A stretch of DNA of 54,427 nt from Thermoanaerobaculum aquaticum (GCF_000687145.1 NZ_JMFG01000010.1:1-54427); one strand, 5' to 3'. Counted from the first letter of the stretch, positions 9,633 to 18,788 are shown. Made by a program: numbers and translations. The notes: generated by a model from the sequence alone, not told the origin.

Positions 9633-11719
9633 GCCTTTCACTTACCAGCGAGCTTGTAAGCCTTCCGGGCATCGGCCCGGCCCGCGCCCGACAGCTCCGG
9701 CAACACGGGCTTTTTACGGTGGCCGATGTGCTTTGGTACCTCCCCTACCGCTACGAAGACCGCTCCAACCCCACACCCATCGGGAGCCTGACGGTCCCCG
9801 ATGTGGCGGTTACGGTGGTGGGGGAGGTTTGCGATGTGCGGGAGCGAAGGGCCCGCACCCGCAACCTCCATCTGGTGGAGGCGCTGGTCCAGGACCACAC
9901 CGGCGCCATTCCGGTGGTGTGGTTTAACCAGCCCTACGTGGCCAAAAGCCTCAAACCCGGAACCCGCCTGTGGCTTTACGGCACGGTTCGCCTGGCCAAA
10001 AGCGGCTGGGGTTTGCAGCTGGTTTCCCCGGAGTGGGAGGTGGAGGAGGACAAAGAGCCCCTGCACCTGGGACGGGTGGTGCCGGTATACCGCCGTTTGG
10101 GTCCGCTGGGAGGCCGGTTCCTGCGCAGTCTGGCGGCCAGGATCCTGCAGCGGGTGGATATTGGGCCGTCGCTTCTGGACGAGGTGCTTCCCCCGGGATA
10201 CCCGCCGCTGGCCCAGGCCTTCGCCCGGGTTCACTTCCCCGAGCTCACCGGTGGGCAAGACGAGGCGACCCGCCTGTGGCAGGAGCTGGCCCGGCGCACC
10301 TCCCCCTTTCACCGTCGCCTGGCGCTGGAGGAGTTTGCGGGTTTGGCCCTGGTTTTGGAAAAAACTCGCGCCGCCCGGGAGCGAATCCCCGCCCCGGTTT
10401 GCCAGGTGAGCGATCGGGAGCGGGCCTGGGCCCGGGCCATGCTGCCCTTTCCCCTGACGGCCGCGCAAAAGCGGGCGGTGGCGGAAATCGTGGCCGACCT
10501 GCAAAAGCCCACGCCCATGGCGCGGCTGCTGCAGGGGGACGTGGGCTCCGGCAAAACCGTGGTGGCGGCCTTGGCTTGCCTGGTGGTGTTGGCCTCGGGG
10601 TACCAGGTGGCCTTTTTGGCCCCCACCGAGGTGCTGGCCCAGCAGCACTTTGCCACGCTTTCCCGGCTCTTTTCGCCCACCCCCTTTCCCGTGCTGGTGC
10701 TCACCGGTTCCATGTTCGCGGCTGAAAAGGCGGAGGTGCGGGAGGTTTTGGCCCAGGGCCAGCCGGCGCTGGTGGTGGGGACCCATGCGTTGCTGGAGGA
10801 AACGGTGGCTTTCCCGCGCCTGGGCATGGCGGTGGTGGACGAGCAGCACCGCTTTGGCACCAGCCAGCGGCAGAAGCTGGTGGAAAAGGGGGCCTCCCCA
10901 CACCTGTTGGTGATGACCGCCACGCCCATTCCCCGCTCTTTGGCCTTGAGCCTTTACGGGGACCTGGAGGTCTCGGTCCTGGATGAGCTGCCCCCTGGCC
11001 GGAAGCCGGTGCGCACGGTCATCCGGGAGCGGGACGCGCTGCCGCGCCTTTTGGACTTCATCCGCAGGGAAGTGGCGGAAGGGGGGCGGGTGTACTGGGT
11101 TTTCCCGGTGATTGAGGAGTCCGAGGCCCTTTCCCTGAAAGCCCTCAAGGCCCACGAACGCGCCCTCAAGCGGTTGCTGCCGGAAATCCCCTGCGGCACG
11201 GTGCATGGCCGCATGGCCGCGGCCGACCGCGATCGGGTGATGCGGGCCTTTGCCGCCGGCGAGGTTTCCGTGCTTTTTGCCACCACCGTCATTGAAGTGG
11301 GCGTGGATGTGCCGGAAGCCAGCCTCATGGTCATTGAAAACCCCGAGCGTTTTGGCCTGGCCCAGCTCCACCAGCTCCGCGGGCGGGTGGGCCGGGGGCG
11401 AAGGCGTTCTTTTTGCGTTTTGCTTTTGGGTGAAAACGTCAGCCCAGAGGCCCGTAAGCGGCTGGAGTTTTTCGCTGCCACCAACGATGGTTTTGCGGTG
11501 GCCGAGGAGGACTTCCGCTTGCGCGGGCCCGGGGAGTTTACCGGCCTGCGCCAGTGGGGGCGACCGGAGTTTCGGGCGGCCAGCTTCTTTGTCCATCAGC
11601 AGGAGCTGGAGCTGGCCCGTCGCCTGGTGCGGACGCTCTTTTCCCAGGGCCGACAGCAGGAGCTGGAGCGGGGGCTGCTGCTTCCCCCCTCCCTGGGACA
11701 GGAGATCCCACCGGCGTAA
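9629..11719 (+). CDS. recG: ATP-dependent DNA helicase RecG
   Basis: RecG remodels stalled forks and branches Holliday junctions. From ATG 9629 it has 696 aa. The N-terminal wedge/OB domain includes DVLWYLPYRYEDRS. The helicase core has Walker A GDVGSGKTVVA near residue 304, motif II DEQHRFG near 404, motif III MTATPIPRSLALSLYGDL, and motif VI QLRGRVGRGRRRSFC. The C-terminal lobe ends REFTGLRQWG-like. Length and motif order match the family. The 8-gene distance from other repair genes says nothing special; it is coupled to the upstream FHA gene by a 4-base overlap. Confidence 0.97.
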   Translation: MSLSLTSELVSLPGIGPARARQLRQHGLFTVADVLWYLPYRYEDRSNPTPIGSLTVPDVAVTVVGEVCDVRERRARTRNLHLVEALVQDHTGAIPVVWFNQPYVAKSLKPGTRLWLYGTVRLAKSGWGLQLVSPEWEVEEDKEPLHLGRVVPVYRRLGPLGGRFLRSLAARILQRVDIGPSLLDEVLPPGYPPLAQAFARVHFPELTGGQDEATRLWQELARRTSPFHRRLALEEFAGLALVLEKTRAARERIPAPVCQVSDRERAWARAMLPFPLTAAQKRAVAEIVADLQKPTPMARLLQGDVGSGKTVVAALACLVVLASGYQVAFLAPTEVLAQQHFATLSRLFSPTPFPVLVLTGSMFAAEKAEVREVLAQGQPALVVGTHALLEETVAFPRLGMAVVDEQHRFGTSQRQKLVEKGASPHLLVMTATPIPRSLALSLYGDLEVSVLDELPPGRKPVRTVIRERDALPRLLDFIRREVAEGGRVYWVFPVIEESEALSLKALKAHERALKRLLPEIPCGTVHGRMAAADRDRVMRAFAAGEVSVLFATTVIEVGVDVPEASLMVIENPERFGLAQLHQLRGRVGRGRRRSFCVLLLGENVSPEARKRLEFFAATNDGFAVAEEDFRLRGPGEFTGLRQWGRPEFRAASFFVHQQELELARRLVRTLFSQGRQQELERGLLLPPSLGQEIPPA

Positions 11720-11726
11720 AGTTCGC

Positions 11727-11741
11727 TACAATTTGCCCGTG
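11727..11741 (+). promoter_or_regulatory. Leaderless promoter of pentapeptide-repeat gene
   Basis: TACAAT at 11727-11732, 6 bases, then GTG at 11739. The spacing is identical to the box before 7934. No Shine-Dalgarno precedes the start. Confidence 0.6.
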
Positions 11742-13196
11742 GCGAATACGGAACACGTAAACCTCCTGCTTTCCGCTTCCTGGGAAGCGTTTCGCAAGCA
11801 AAACCCCCGTATCGTTCCCGACCTCACCGGTGCCGACCTGCGGGGGCAGGATTTAAGCGGCCGGGACCTTTCCCGGGCGGTGTTGCGCAACGCCGATCTC
11901 CGGGGTGCCAACCTCAGCGGCGCCAACCTGAGCCTTTCGGTGGTGGACGGCGCCCTGCTGGAAGGGGCCAACCTGGAAGGGGTGGATTTCACCGGCGTGC
12001 GCTTGGACCTCATCGCCCTGCGCCAGTGCTGCCTCCGCCGGGCCACCTTCCGGCAGGCCAGCTTCCGGGGCACCGACTTTTCCGGTGCCGACCTTTCCGA
12101 GGCCGACCTTTCCCAGGCCAACCTGGAAGGGGCGGTGTTGCGGGGGGCCAAGCTCGTCAAAGCCAACCTGGCCGGCGCCACCTTGCGGGGGGCTTCCCTG
12201 GAGGAGGCGGACTTAAGCGGCGCTTGCCTGGACAAGGCGTGGGCGGAGGGTGTGGATTTTTCCGGTCTTCGTCTTGCCGGCGCAAGCTTTGTGGGGTTTT
12301 ACGGCGTGCGGGCCAACTTCAACCGCGCCAATCTGGAAGGAGCGGTGTTTCGCGAAGCCACCCTGCGGGAGGCCAGCTTCCTGGGCGCTGAGCTTACCGG
12401 GGCCCTGCTGGAAAAGTGCGACGCCAACAAGAGCTCGTGGCTGGAGGCCGATTTGCAGGGGGCTCGCATCACCGCCTGCGACATGCAGGCGTGCGACCTG
12501 CGCAAGGCCAACCTGCGAGACGCCTCACTCACCGCGGTGCAACTGGCGGCTTCCAACCTGGCAGGGCAGGACCTGCGCTTGCCGAAGCTTGAAGGTGTGG
12601 TGCTGGTGCGGGCGGTGCTCACCGGGGCGGTGCTGCGTGGCCTCACCCTCAGCAAGATGCGTTTGGAGCAAGCGCGCCTGGAGGGCGCCGACCTCAGGGA
12701 GGCCGACCTGGAAGCGGCGGTGCTGGACGAGGCGGTTTTATCCGGTGCCACCCTGCGGGGCGCCAAGCTGCGGCAAGCCAGGCTTTCCCGGGTGCAGGCG
12801 GACGACGCCGATCTTTCCGGCTGCGATTTGGTGCTGGCGGACCTTTCCGGTGCTGACCTTTTGCGGGCGGACTTGCGGTTTTCCCGCTTGGTGGGGGCTG
12901 ACTGTCGCCACGCTCACATGCAGTGGGCGGACCTCCGCCATGCGGATTTCTCGAAAGCGGTGATGTCCGGGGCCAACCTGTGGGGTTGTCGGGTGCGGGG
13001 GACCAAGTTGCCAGCCTCGGCCTTTTACTGGCGCTTCCTCCTGTTTTTTGCCGGTCTCGTGGTAGCCGCCCGCAGGAAGCGGCAGGAGTCCCTCCAGAAG
13101 GAGCACCAGCGGCGCATTCGGGAAACCGTCAAGCTGGTGCGGGAAATGGAGGAAAAAGACCCGATCCTTCGCCGGGCGGGCGTGCCCCGGAAGTGA
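11739..13196 (+). CDS. Membrane-anchored pentapeptide-repeat protein
   Basis: This 485-aa protein is almost entirely A(D/N)Lxx pentapeptide repeats from about residue 28 to 425 (GADLRGQDLSGRDLSRAVL and on), which fold as a right-handed square beta helix. A hydrophobic segment, FYWRFLLFFAGLVVAA (about 429-444), then an Arg/Lys-rich charged tail of about 40 aa follow. This suggests an inner-membrane C-terminal anchor with a basic cytoplasmic end. Function is unknown; some soluble family members mimic DNA and bind gyrase, but nothing here shows that. The GTG start is chosen from its -10 box; the open frame upstream is antisense-free overlap with recG. Confidence 0.85.
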   Translation: MANTEHVNLLLSASWEAFRKQNPRIVPDLTGADLRGQDLSGRDLSRAVLRNADLRGANLSGANLSLSVVDGALLEGANLEGVDFTGVRLDLIALRQCCLRRATFRQASFRGTDFSGADLSEADLSQANLEGAVLRGAKLVKANLAGATLRGASLEEADLSGACLDKAWAEGVDFSGLRLAGASFVGFYGVRANFNRANLEGAVFREATLREASFLGAELTGALLEKCDANKSSWLEADLQGARITACDMQACDLRKANLRDASLTAVQLAASNLAGQDLRLPKLEGVVLVRAVLTGAVLRGLTLSKMRLEQARLEGADLREADLEAAVLDEAVLSGATLRGAKLRQARLSRVQADDADLSGCDLVLADLSGADLLRADLRFSRLVGADCRHAHMQWADLRHADFSKAVMSGANLWGCRVRGTKLPASAFYWRFLLFFAGLVVAARRKRQESLQKEHQRRIRETVKLVREMEEKDPILRRAGVPRK

Positions 13197-13212
13197 CGCT
13201 AGCTACGAAGCG

Positions 13213-13770
13213 CTACCGAGCGCCAATACGGAGGGGTCCCACCTCTACGAAATCCAGACCGGCAAGCTGGCGATGCAGGGCCACAATGGCCTCCACCGGC
13301 CCGGCAAAAGTGCAGGTCGCGCGGTATTCAAAGTGGTGCACCGGTGCATAAAGTTCGGGTCCCCTGGCGGCGTTGTCTTGGGCCTGCTCTTCTTCCTTGT
13401 TGCGGACCTCCACCCCTGGTGGTAGCTCGGAAAAGAAGCTCTTCTTGATTTGCCCGGCAAGTTCGGGTGAAAAAACCCGGGCCCTGGCCTCAAACAGGAG
13501 CTCGACGATGGTTTTCCTCTCTTTAAGCTCCAGCCGCAGCTCCTGGTGGGCTTTCTCCAGCGCTTCCGCCAAACGGTTTGCGAGATTAGCCCGCACCAAA
13601 AGCCTCTGGTGAGGGCCCAGCTTCAGAAGGCTCGCCAAAGACTCACGTTCCAAATCGAGCTCGGCTTCGCAAAAAACGCCCTGGGGGTCCCCGGCGCCCC
13701 ACACAAAACCGTGGACGAAGCCCCGTACGATTTCTTTGTCGCCCTTGACCACAAAAAGTTCCCAGCTCAT
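13213..13770 (-). CDS. Unrecognised protein coupled to NhaD-like antiporter
   Basis: I do not recognise this 185-aa protein. It starts MSWELFVVKGDKEIVRGFVHG, has an amphipathic helical middle (LANRLAEALEKAHQELRLELKERKT) and ends with a compact alpha/beta segment (FEYRATCTFAGPVEAIVALHRQ). It has no signal peptide or membrane segment. ATG 13770 lies 7 bases after the antiporter stop, and the GAGG within that overlap serves as its ribosome site; GTG 13776 is an alternative. Co-translation suggests a role with the transporter. It converges on the pentapeptide gene with a 16-bp gap. Confidence 0.7.
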   Translation of the reverse strand: MSWELFVVKGDKEIVRGFVHGFVWGAGDPQGVFCEAELDLERESLASLLKLGPHQRLLVRANLANRLAEALEKAHQELRLELKERKTIVELLFEARARVFSPELAGQIKKSFFSELPPGVEVRNKEEEQAQDNAARGPELYAPVHHFEYRATCTFAGPVEAIVALHRQLAGLDFVEVGPLRIGAR

Positions 13771-13777
13771 AAGCACC

Positions 13778-15199
13778 TCACCCGAAGAACACCAGCGTTG
13801 CCAAGATGAAGGTGGGGATCAAAACCGGCAACGTGTACTTGAAGATGTAACCGAAGAACGAAGGCATGGGCACCCCTTGCTCTTCGGCAATGGACTTCAC
13901 CATGAAGTTGGGAGCGTTGCCGATGTAGGTGTTCGCCCCCATGAACACCGCTCCGGTGGCGATGGCTTGCAGGTAGGCGTGGTTTTCGGAAATGAGCTGG
14001 AGGATGGCCTGCCGCTCCGGAACGCCCGGATAAAGCCGGCCCAAAGCTGTGGAGAGGAAGGTCAAGTAGGTGGGGGCGTTATCCAAGAACGAGGAGAGGC
14101 TCCCGGCGGCCCAGAAAAAGTGAGCCGGCGTTTGCACCGCTTTGATGATGAAGGCTAAAGCCCCGTGCTCACCGGCGCGGAGCATCGCGAGAGCAGGGAT
14201 GATCGTGGCAAAAATGCCGGCAAAAAGGATGGCCACTTCGCGGATGGGTTCCCAGGAGAACTCGTTTTCCTTCCGAACCTGGCGCGGCGTGGTGAGCCAA
14301 GAGCCAGCAAACATCGCCAAAAGAAAAGCGTCCCGCAGCAAGTTCTGTACGTGCTGATGAACCCCAAGGATGTTCACCTCGCCCAGACGCAGAACGCCGG
14401 AAGCGATGACCGCAGCCAAGACCCCGGCCAAAAAGAAGAAGTTATGCCAGCCCTCAATGCGGAGCTTTTCTTCACCCATGTGCTTTTCCCGCACTTCCGG
14501 CGTTTCCCGCGACCAAAGGTAGCGGTCCAGAGCGATGTAGGTCCCCAAAACGATGGCGGCCACCAGAAGCATCTCCTTCCAGATGGTGAGCGTCCAGAAG
14601 AACGGCACCCCGTGAAGGAAGCCCAAAAACAGCGGTGGGTCACCAAGCGGAGTCAATGCGCCGCCAATGTTGGCCACCAGGAAAATAAAGAAAACCACCG
14701 TGTGGGAACGGTACCGGCGGTGTTTGTTGGCGCGCAAAAGCGGGCGAATGAGCAGCATGGCCGCGCCGGTGGTGCCGATCCACGAGGCAAGCACCGTGCC
14801 AATGAGCATGATGGCGGCGTTCACCGCCGGAGTGCCCCGCAGCGAACCACGCACGTAAATGCCGCCGCCAATGGTGAAAAGCGTGCCAATGAGGATGATG
14901 AAGGGGATGTAGTCCACGATGGCCATGTGCAGCACCTCGTGGATGGCCGGTGCCCCGTAGGTGCCTACAAACGGCACCAGCAGGATGAGAGCCCAAAAAG
15001 CCGCCACTTTCGGGTAATGGTGATGCCAAAAGTGGGGTGCCAACAGCGGAAAAAGGGCAATGGAAAGCAAGATTCCCGCAAAGGGCAAGCCGCTCCAGGC
15101 GGGCAGCACCGTGCCCAAATCCACACCGCCCTCGGCGGCCGCCAGAACCCCAGGGAAGAACAACAGGCACCCACCAACCAAACCCACAATTCGCCCCAT
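13778..15199 (-). CDS. NhaD-like Na+/H+ antiporter family protein
   Basis: This 473-aa membrane protein is of the ArsB/NhaD (ion transporter) superfamily. It has a signal-like first helix (MGRIVGLVGGCLLFFPGVLAAAEGG) and about 11 further hydrophobic helices. Two family re-entrant motifs are visible: NIGGALTPLGDPPLFLGFLHG and SFLDNAPTYLTFLS. Such proteins exchange Na+ (or Li+) for protons at the inner membrane, though substrate cannot be fixed from sequence. ATG 15199 has GGGAGGTGGG upstream and a hairpin in its leader. The open frame continues 106 codons upstream antisense to nnrDE, which I discount. Confidence 0.85.
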   Translation of the reverse strand: MGRIVGLVGGCLLFFPGVLAAAEGGVDLGTVLPAWSGLPFAGILLSIALFPLLAPHFWHHHYPKVAAFWALILLVPFVGTYGAPAIHEVLHMAIVDYIPFIILIGTLFTIGGGIYVRGSLRGTPAVNAAIMLIGTVLASWIGTTGAAMLLIRPLLRANKHRRYRSHTVVFFIFLVANIGGALTPLGDPPLFLGFLHGVPFFWTLTIWKEMLLVAAIVLGTYIALDRYLWSRETPEVREKHMGEEKLRIEGWHNFFFLAGVLAAVIASGVLRLGEVNILGVHQHVQNLLRDAFLLAMFAGSWLTTPRQVRKENEFSWEPIREVAILFAGIFATIIPALAMLRAGEHGALAFIIKAVQTPAHFFWAAGSLSSFLDNAPTYLTFLSTALGRLYPGVPERQAILQLISENHAYLQAIATGAVFMGANTYIGNAPNFMVKSIAEEQGVPMPSFFGYIFKYTLPVLIPTFILATLVFFG

Positions 15200-15209
15200 G
15201 CCCACCTCC

Positions 15210-15239
15210 CTCCGCCTTAGGGCGGAGATGCAAAGCTTA
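15210..15239 (-). promoter_or_regulatory. Promoter and leader hairpin of the antiporter gene
   Basis: TAAGCT (15239-15234) is a -10 box. Seven bases on, at 15227, the predicted RNA begins with a 7-bp hairpin (CTCCGCC/GGCGGAG, tetraloop CTAA, 15227-15210). The GGAGGTGG ribosome site follows it directly. A hairpin at the extreme 5' end may protect the RNA or affect ribosome loading. Confidence 0.5.
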
Positions 15240-15320
15240 ACACCCGCCCGTCCGTCTTTCCAAAGCTCTTTCCGCTTGCTTAGGGTTGTGCTTTGGCGCA
15301 GGATAAAGGGGGAGGGAAGC

Positions 15321-16859
15321 ATGGTTCCGGTGGTGGATAACCTGGGGATGCGGGCCGCCGACCGCCACACCATTGAGGAGCTGGGTTTGCCCAGCCTGGT
15401 GCTCATGGAGCAAGCGGCCGCTGCGGTGAACGCGGCGGTGGAGGAGCGATGCGAAAGCACAGACCTGGTGGTGGTGCTGTGCGGGCGGGGCAACAACGGC
15501 GGCGACGGCCTGGCCATGGCCCGTCAGCGCCACGCCAGCGGGGGCCTGGTGGAAGCGGTGCTGGTGGCGGACCCCGGGGAGCTTTCCCAGGACGCGGCCG
15601 TGCAGTGGGAGCTGGCGGGTCGTTTTGGGGTACCCCGCCGGGTGCTCACCGAGGAAGGGTTACCGGCGCTGGAGGAGCTTTTGACGAAGGCCGCAGTGGT
15701 GGTGGATGCCCTTTACGGCACTGGCTTGGACCGGGCCCTTTCCGGCCTTCCCGCCCAGGTCGTGGAGCTCATCAACACCGTGGAGGGCGAGGTGGTGGCG
15801 GTGGACATCCCCTCGGGTCTTTCGGGCAACAGCGGGGTGCTTTTGGGCCCGGCGGTGGAAGCCGACCTCACGGTGACCTTTGGGGCGCTGAAGTGGGTGC
15901 ACGTGCTTTCTCCCGCGGCCCTCTGCTGCGGGGATGTGGTGGTGGCCGACATTGGCATCCCCCAGGCGGCCGTGGAAAAGGTGGCCAGCGGCTTTGTCCT
16001 GGAAGACCAGGACGTGGCGGATTTCCTTCCCCACCGCGCCCCCGATGCCCACAAGGGGCACTTCGGCCATTTGCTGCTGGTGGCTGGGCGGCGAGGGAGA
16101 GCCGGGGCGGCTGCGCTGGCAGCCAAAGCCGGGGTGAGGGGTGGGGCGGGCTTGGTAACCGTTGCCACGGCGGTGGACGCGGTGAGCCCCATTCAAGCGC
16201 AGGTGCCCGAGGCCATGGTGGACCCCTTGCCCACCGGAGAAGACGGCAGCGTCAGCGGGGAGGGCATCGAGGAAAGCTTAGGCAAGGCCACGGCGGTGGC
16301 CGTTGGGCCGGGGTTGGGCTTGGGCGAGGGTCCCCGCCGCTTGCTTTCGCGCATCCTCGAGCTCTGGTCGGGGCCGCTGGTTTTGGACGCCGATGCGCTA
16401 ACGCTTCTCGCCGGCCAGCTGGAAAAGCTAAAAGGGAGAACCGCACCTACCGTTTTAACCCCACACCCCGGGGAGCTGGCGCGGCTTTTGGGAGTTACCT
16501 CCGCGCAAGTGCAGGAGGACCGCCCGGCCTGGGCACGGAAGGCTGCCGAGCTTTGCGGTGGCACGGTGGTTTTGAAGGGCTTTCACACCCTGGTGGCGGA
16601 AGCCGAAGGCCCCCTTTGGATCAACCCAACGGGTTCCCCGGGCCTGGCCAGCGGCGGCGCCGGGGATGTGCTCACAGGGTTAATTGGCTCTTTCCTGGCG
16701 CAGGGGTTGCCGGCAAAGCAGGCGGCAGCTCTGGGTGTGTTTTTGCACGGGCGCGCTGCCGAGCTTGCCGGCAAGCGTTTCCCAGGGGCAGTGCCGGCCT
16801 CGGTGGTGGCGCGGATGATCCCCAGGGCCGAAGCCGAGCTACGGGAGCTGGTGTGGTGA
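15321..16859 (+). CDS. nnrDE: Bifunctional NAD(P)HX epimerase/dehydratase
   Basis: This enzyme repairs hydrated NADH/NADPH: the N-terminal YjeF domain (about 1-215, with CGRGNNGGDGLAMARQ) epimerises NAD(P)HX, and the C-terminal ribokinase-like domain (about 225-505, with DAHKGHFGHLLLVAG, LTPHPGELARLLG and GGAGDVLTGLIG) dehydrates it using ADP or ATP. The 512-aa length is normal for the fused form. ATG 15321 has GGGGGAGGG 4-5 bases upstream. It is divergent from the antiporter and overlaps tsaE by 4 bases, a frequent pairing. Confidence 0.94.
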   Translation: MVPVVDNLGMRAADRHTIEELGLPSLVLMEQAAAAVNAAVEERCESTDLVVVLCGRGNNGGDGLAMARQRHASGGLVEAVLVADPGELSQDAAVQWELAGRFGVPRRVLTEEGLPALEELLTKAAVVVDALYGTGLDRALSGLPAQVVELINTVEGEVVAVDIPSGLSGNSGVLLGPAVEADLTVTFGALKWVHVLSPAALCCGDVVVADIGIPQAAVEKVASGFVLEDQDVADFLPHRAPDAHKGHFGHLLLVAGRRGRAGAAALAAKAGVRGGAGLVTVATAVDAVSPIQAQVPEAMVDPLPTGEDGSVSGEGIEESLGKATAVAVGPGLGLGEGPRRLLSRILELWSGPLVLDADALTLLAGQLEKLKGRTAPTVLTPHPGELARLLGVTSAQVQEDRPAWARKAAELCGGTVVLKGFHTLVAEAEGPLWINPTGSPGLASGGAGDVLTGLIGSFLAQGLPAKQAAALGVFLHGRAAELAGKRFPGAVPASVVARMIPRAEAELRELVW

Positions 16860-17335
16860 CGGCGGGCGGTTGGCTTTTCCTCCCGGACCCCGAGGCCACC
16901 GAGCTTGCGGGGGAGCGTTTGGCGTCAGAGCTGCGCCCCGGGGACCTGCTTTTGCTGGAGGGTCCCTTGGGAGCCGGAAAAACCACGCTTATCCGCGGGC
17001 TGGTGCGCGGCCTGGGTGGGGATCCCGGGGAGGTTTGCTCGCCCACCTTTATCCTCAGGGAAACCTACGCGGTGGCAGGACCAGGTGGCATTCGCCGGCT
17101 GCACCACTTGGACCTTTACCGTCTCCGCGGTAAAAAGCAAAGCCCCTGGCACGAGCTGGGCTTGGACGAGCTTCTGGATGACCCGGCGGCGGTCACCGCC
17201 GTGGAGTGGCCGGACGACCTGCCCCCTGCGGGTTTGGCCCCGCGGGTGCTGCACCTCCGTTTGCGCTGGCAAGGGGAGGGGAGGGAGCTGGAAGCCCAGT
17301 GGGAAACGGTGCCTTGCCCGTCCTTTAGCGCTTGA
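16856..17335 (+). CDS. tsaE: tRNA t6A synthesis ATPase TsaE
   Basis: TsaE is the ATPase of the TsaBDE complex that makes N6-threonylcarbamoyladenosine at tRNA position 37. The protein has 159 aa from GTG 16856, which overlaps the nnrDE stop (GTGA). Walker A GPLGAGKTTLIRGLVRGLG begins near residue 36; switch-like SPTFILRETY, then HHLDLYRL and the conserved VEWPDDLP follow. The stop overlaps the converging pilT stop by 11 bases, leaving no room for a terminator. Confidence 0.93.
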   Translation: MTAGGWLFLPDPEATELAGERLASELRPGDLLLLEGPLGAGKTTLIRGLVRGLGGDPGEVCSPTFILRETYAVAGPGGIRRLHHLDLYRLRGKKQSPWHELGLDELLDDPAAVTAVEWPDDLPPAGLAPRVLHLRLRWQGEGRELEAQWETVPCPSFSA

Positions 17336-18788
17336 AAAAGCCGGTGGTTGGCTTATCTGGAGTGGCCCGCCCCCCGAGGGAAGCAATTTGCTGGTTCAGC
17401 TCCTTGATGCGTTCCTGCAATCGCTTGATGGTTTCCGCGTTTTCCGCTTCAATGCGCGCCTTTTCCGCGCGCAGGGCTTCTAGCTGGTTGCGCAGCTCGG
17501 CAGCTAACGTGGTGTTGGAGCTCATCTCCTGGCGGAGGCTTGTAATTTGCGCCTGCAGGTCGGCAATGAGCTCGTCCTTTTCCTGCATGCGCTGCCGCCA
17601 CCTTTCCTCTTGCTCTTCGTAGAGCCTCTTGACCTCCATGAGCTCCATGATTTCAGCAAAGTCAGCGGGCGACGGCGCCATACCTTCCTCCCGGTACTTC
17701 TCCTCAATGTTGGGGAACATCTTGCGCAGCTTCAAGGAGAGGTCTTCGGGGTCCAAAGACTTCTCCATGGCCACGCGGTAATCAATGACGTTATTGACCA
17801 AAAGCGCCAAAAGGCTTTGGTTCATGGACTGCATGCGGTAGTAAGCCACGGACGATTCGATTTCCTCGTGGATTTCCTTGATTTCACCGGCTTCGATGTG
17901 CTTGGCCACTTTCGGCGAGTTGATAAGCACCTCCACCGCCGGCACCAAACCCTGCCCGTCCTTGCGCGGCACCAGCTGCATGGACATCACCGCCCGCAGC
18001 ACCTGGGCTAGCTGCGAGCGCACCTGCTCCTGCTGCTCAGGGGGGAAGGCGTCAATGATGCGGTCCACCGTTTGGCTGGCGGAGTTGGTGTGCAGCGTGG
18101 AAAACACCAGATGCCCGGTTTCGGCAGCGGTGATCACCGTGGCAATGGTTTCCAAATCCCGCATTTCCCCCACCATGATCACGTCGGGGTCCTGGCGCAT
18201 GGCGTTGCGCAGGGCTTCCCGGAAGGAGGGGGTGTCGGTGCCTACCTCCCGCTGGGAAACCGTGGCCAGATGATCCGCAAACAAAAACTCAATGGGATCC
18301 TCGATGGTCACCACGTGGCAGGGGCGGGTTTTAATGATGTCCTGAATGATGGCCGCCAGCGTCGTGGATTTGCCCGAGCCCGTGGGTCCGGTGATGAGCA
18401 CCAACCCCGCCGGGTACTGGGCAAAGCTGGCCACCACTTTAGGCAGGTTGAGATCGTCGTAGTTTTTGATTTCAAAGGGGATGCGGCGGAAAACCGCAGC
18501 AATGGAGCCGCGCTGCTGGAAGATGTTGCACCTGAAACGCGCCACCCCGGGCACCCCGTAGCCGATGTCCACCGACTGGCGCTCGTCGAACTTTTGCTTT
18601 TGCGCCGGGGTCAAAAGCGGCAGCACCATGCTTTCCACCTCCGCCGGCTTCAGCGGCGGGGATTTAATGGGCATGAGCTTGCCGTCAATGCGAACCATGG
18701 GCGGGCGCATGGGCTTCAGGTGAAGGTCCGAGGCGCCCTTCTTGGTCATGAAGCGCAAGAGGTCATCCAGGGACAGCGCGGTTTCCAT
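17325..18788 (-). CDS. PilT-like retraction ATPase with C-terminal coiled coil
   Basis: PilT-family hexameric ATPases depolymerise type IV pili. This protein has 487 aa, against about 345-375 for ordinary PilT. It has the PAS-like N-terminal domain (SDLHLKPMRPPMVRIDGKLMP), Walker A GPTGSGKST at 134-142, Asp box/Walker B DVIMVGEMRD at 202-211, and the His box HLVFSTLHTNSA at about 226-237. After the canonical end near residue 370, about 100 residues from 390 to 480 form an uninterrupted heptad-rich coiled coil (EEQEERWRQRMQEKDELIADL), ending in a basic KR tail. No other pilus gene is in this window. TAAAGT lies 7 bases before ATG 18788. Confidence 0.88.
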   Translation of the reverse strand: METALSLDDLLRFMTKKGASDLHLKPMRPPMVRIDGKLMPIKSPPLKPAEVESMVLPLLTPAQKQKFDERQSVDIGYGVPGVARFRCNIFQQRGSIAAVFRRIPFEIKNYDDLNLPKVVASFAQYPAGLVLITGPTGSGKSTTLAAIIQDIIKTRPCHVVTIEDPIEFLFADHLATVSQREVGTDTPSFREALRNAMRQDPDVIMVGEMRDLETIATVITAAETGHLVFSTLHTNSASQTVDRIIDAFPPEQQEQVRSQLAQVLRAVMSMQLVPRKDGQGLVPAVEVLINSPKVAKHIEAGEIKEIHEEIESSVAYYRMQSMNQSLLALLVNNVIDYRVAMEKSLDPEDLSLKLRKMFPNIEEKYREEGMAPSPADFAEIMELMEVKRLYEEQEERWRQRMQEKDELIADLQAQITSLRQEMSSNTTLAAELRNQLEALRAEKARIEAENAETIKRLQERIKELNQQIASLGGRATPDKPTTGFFKR

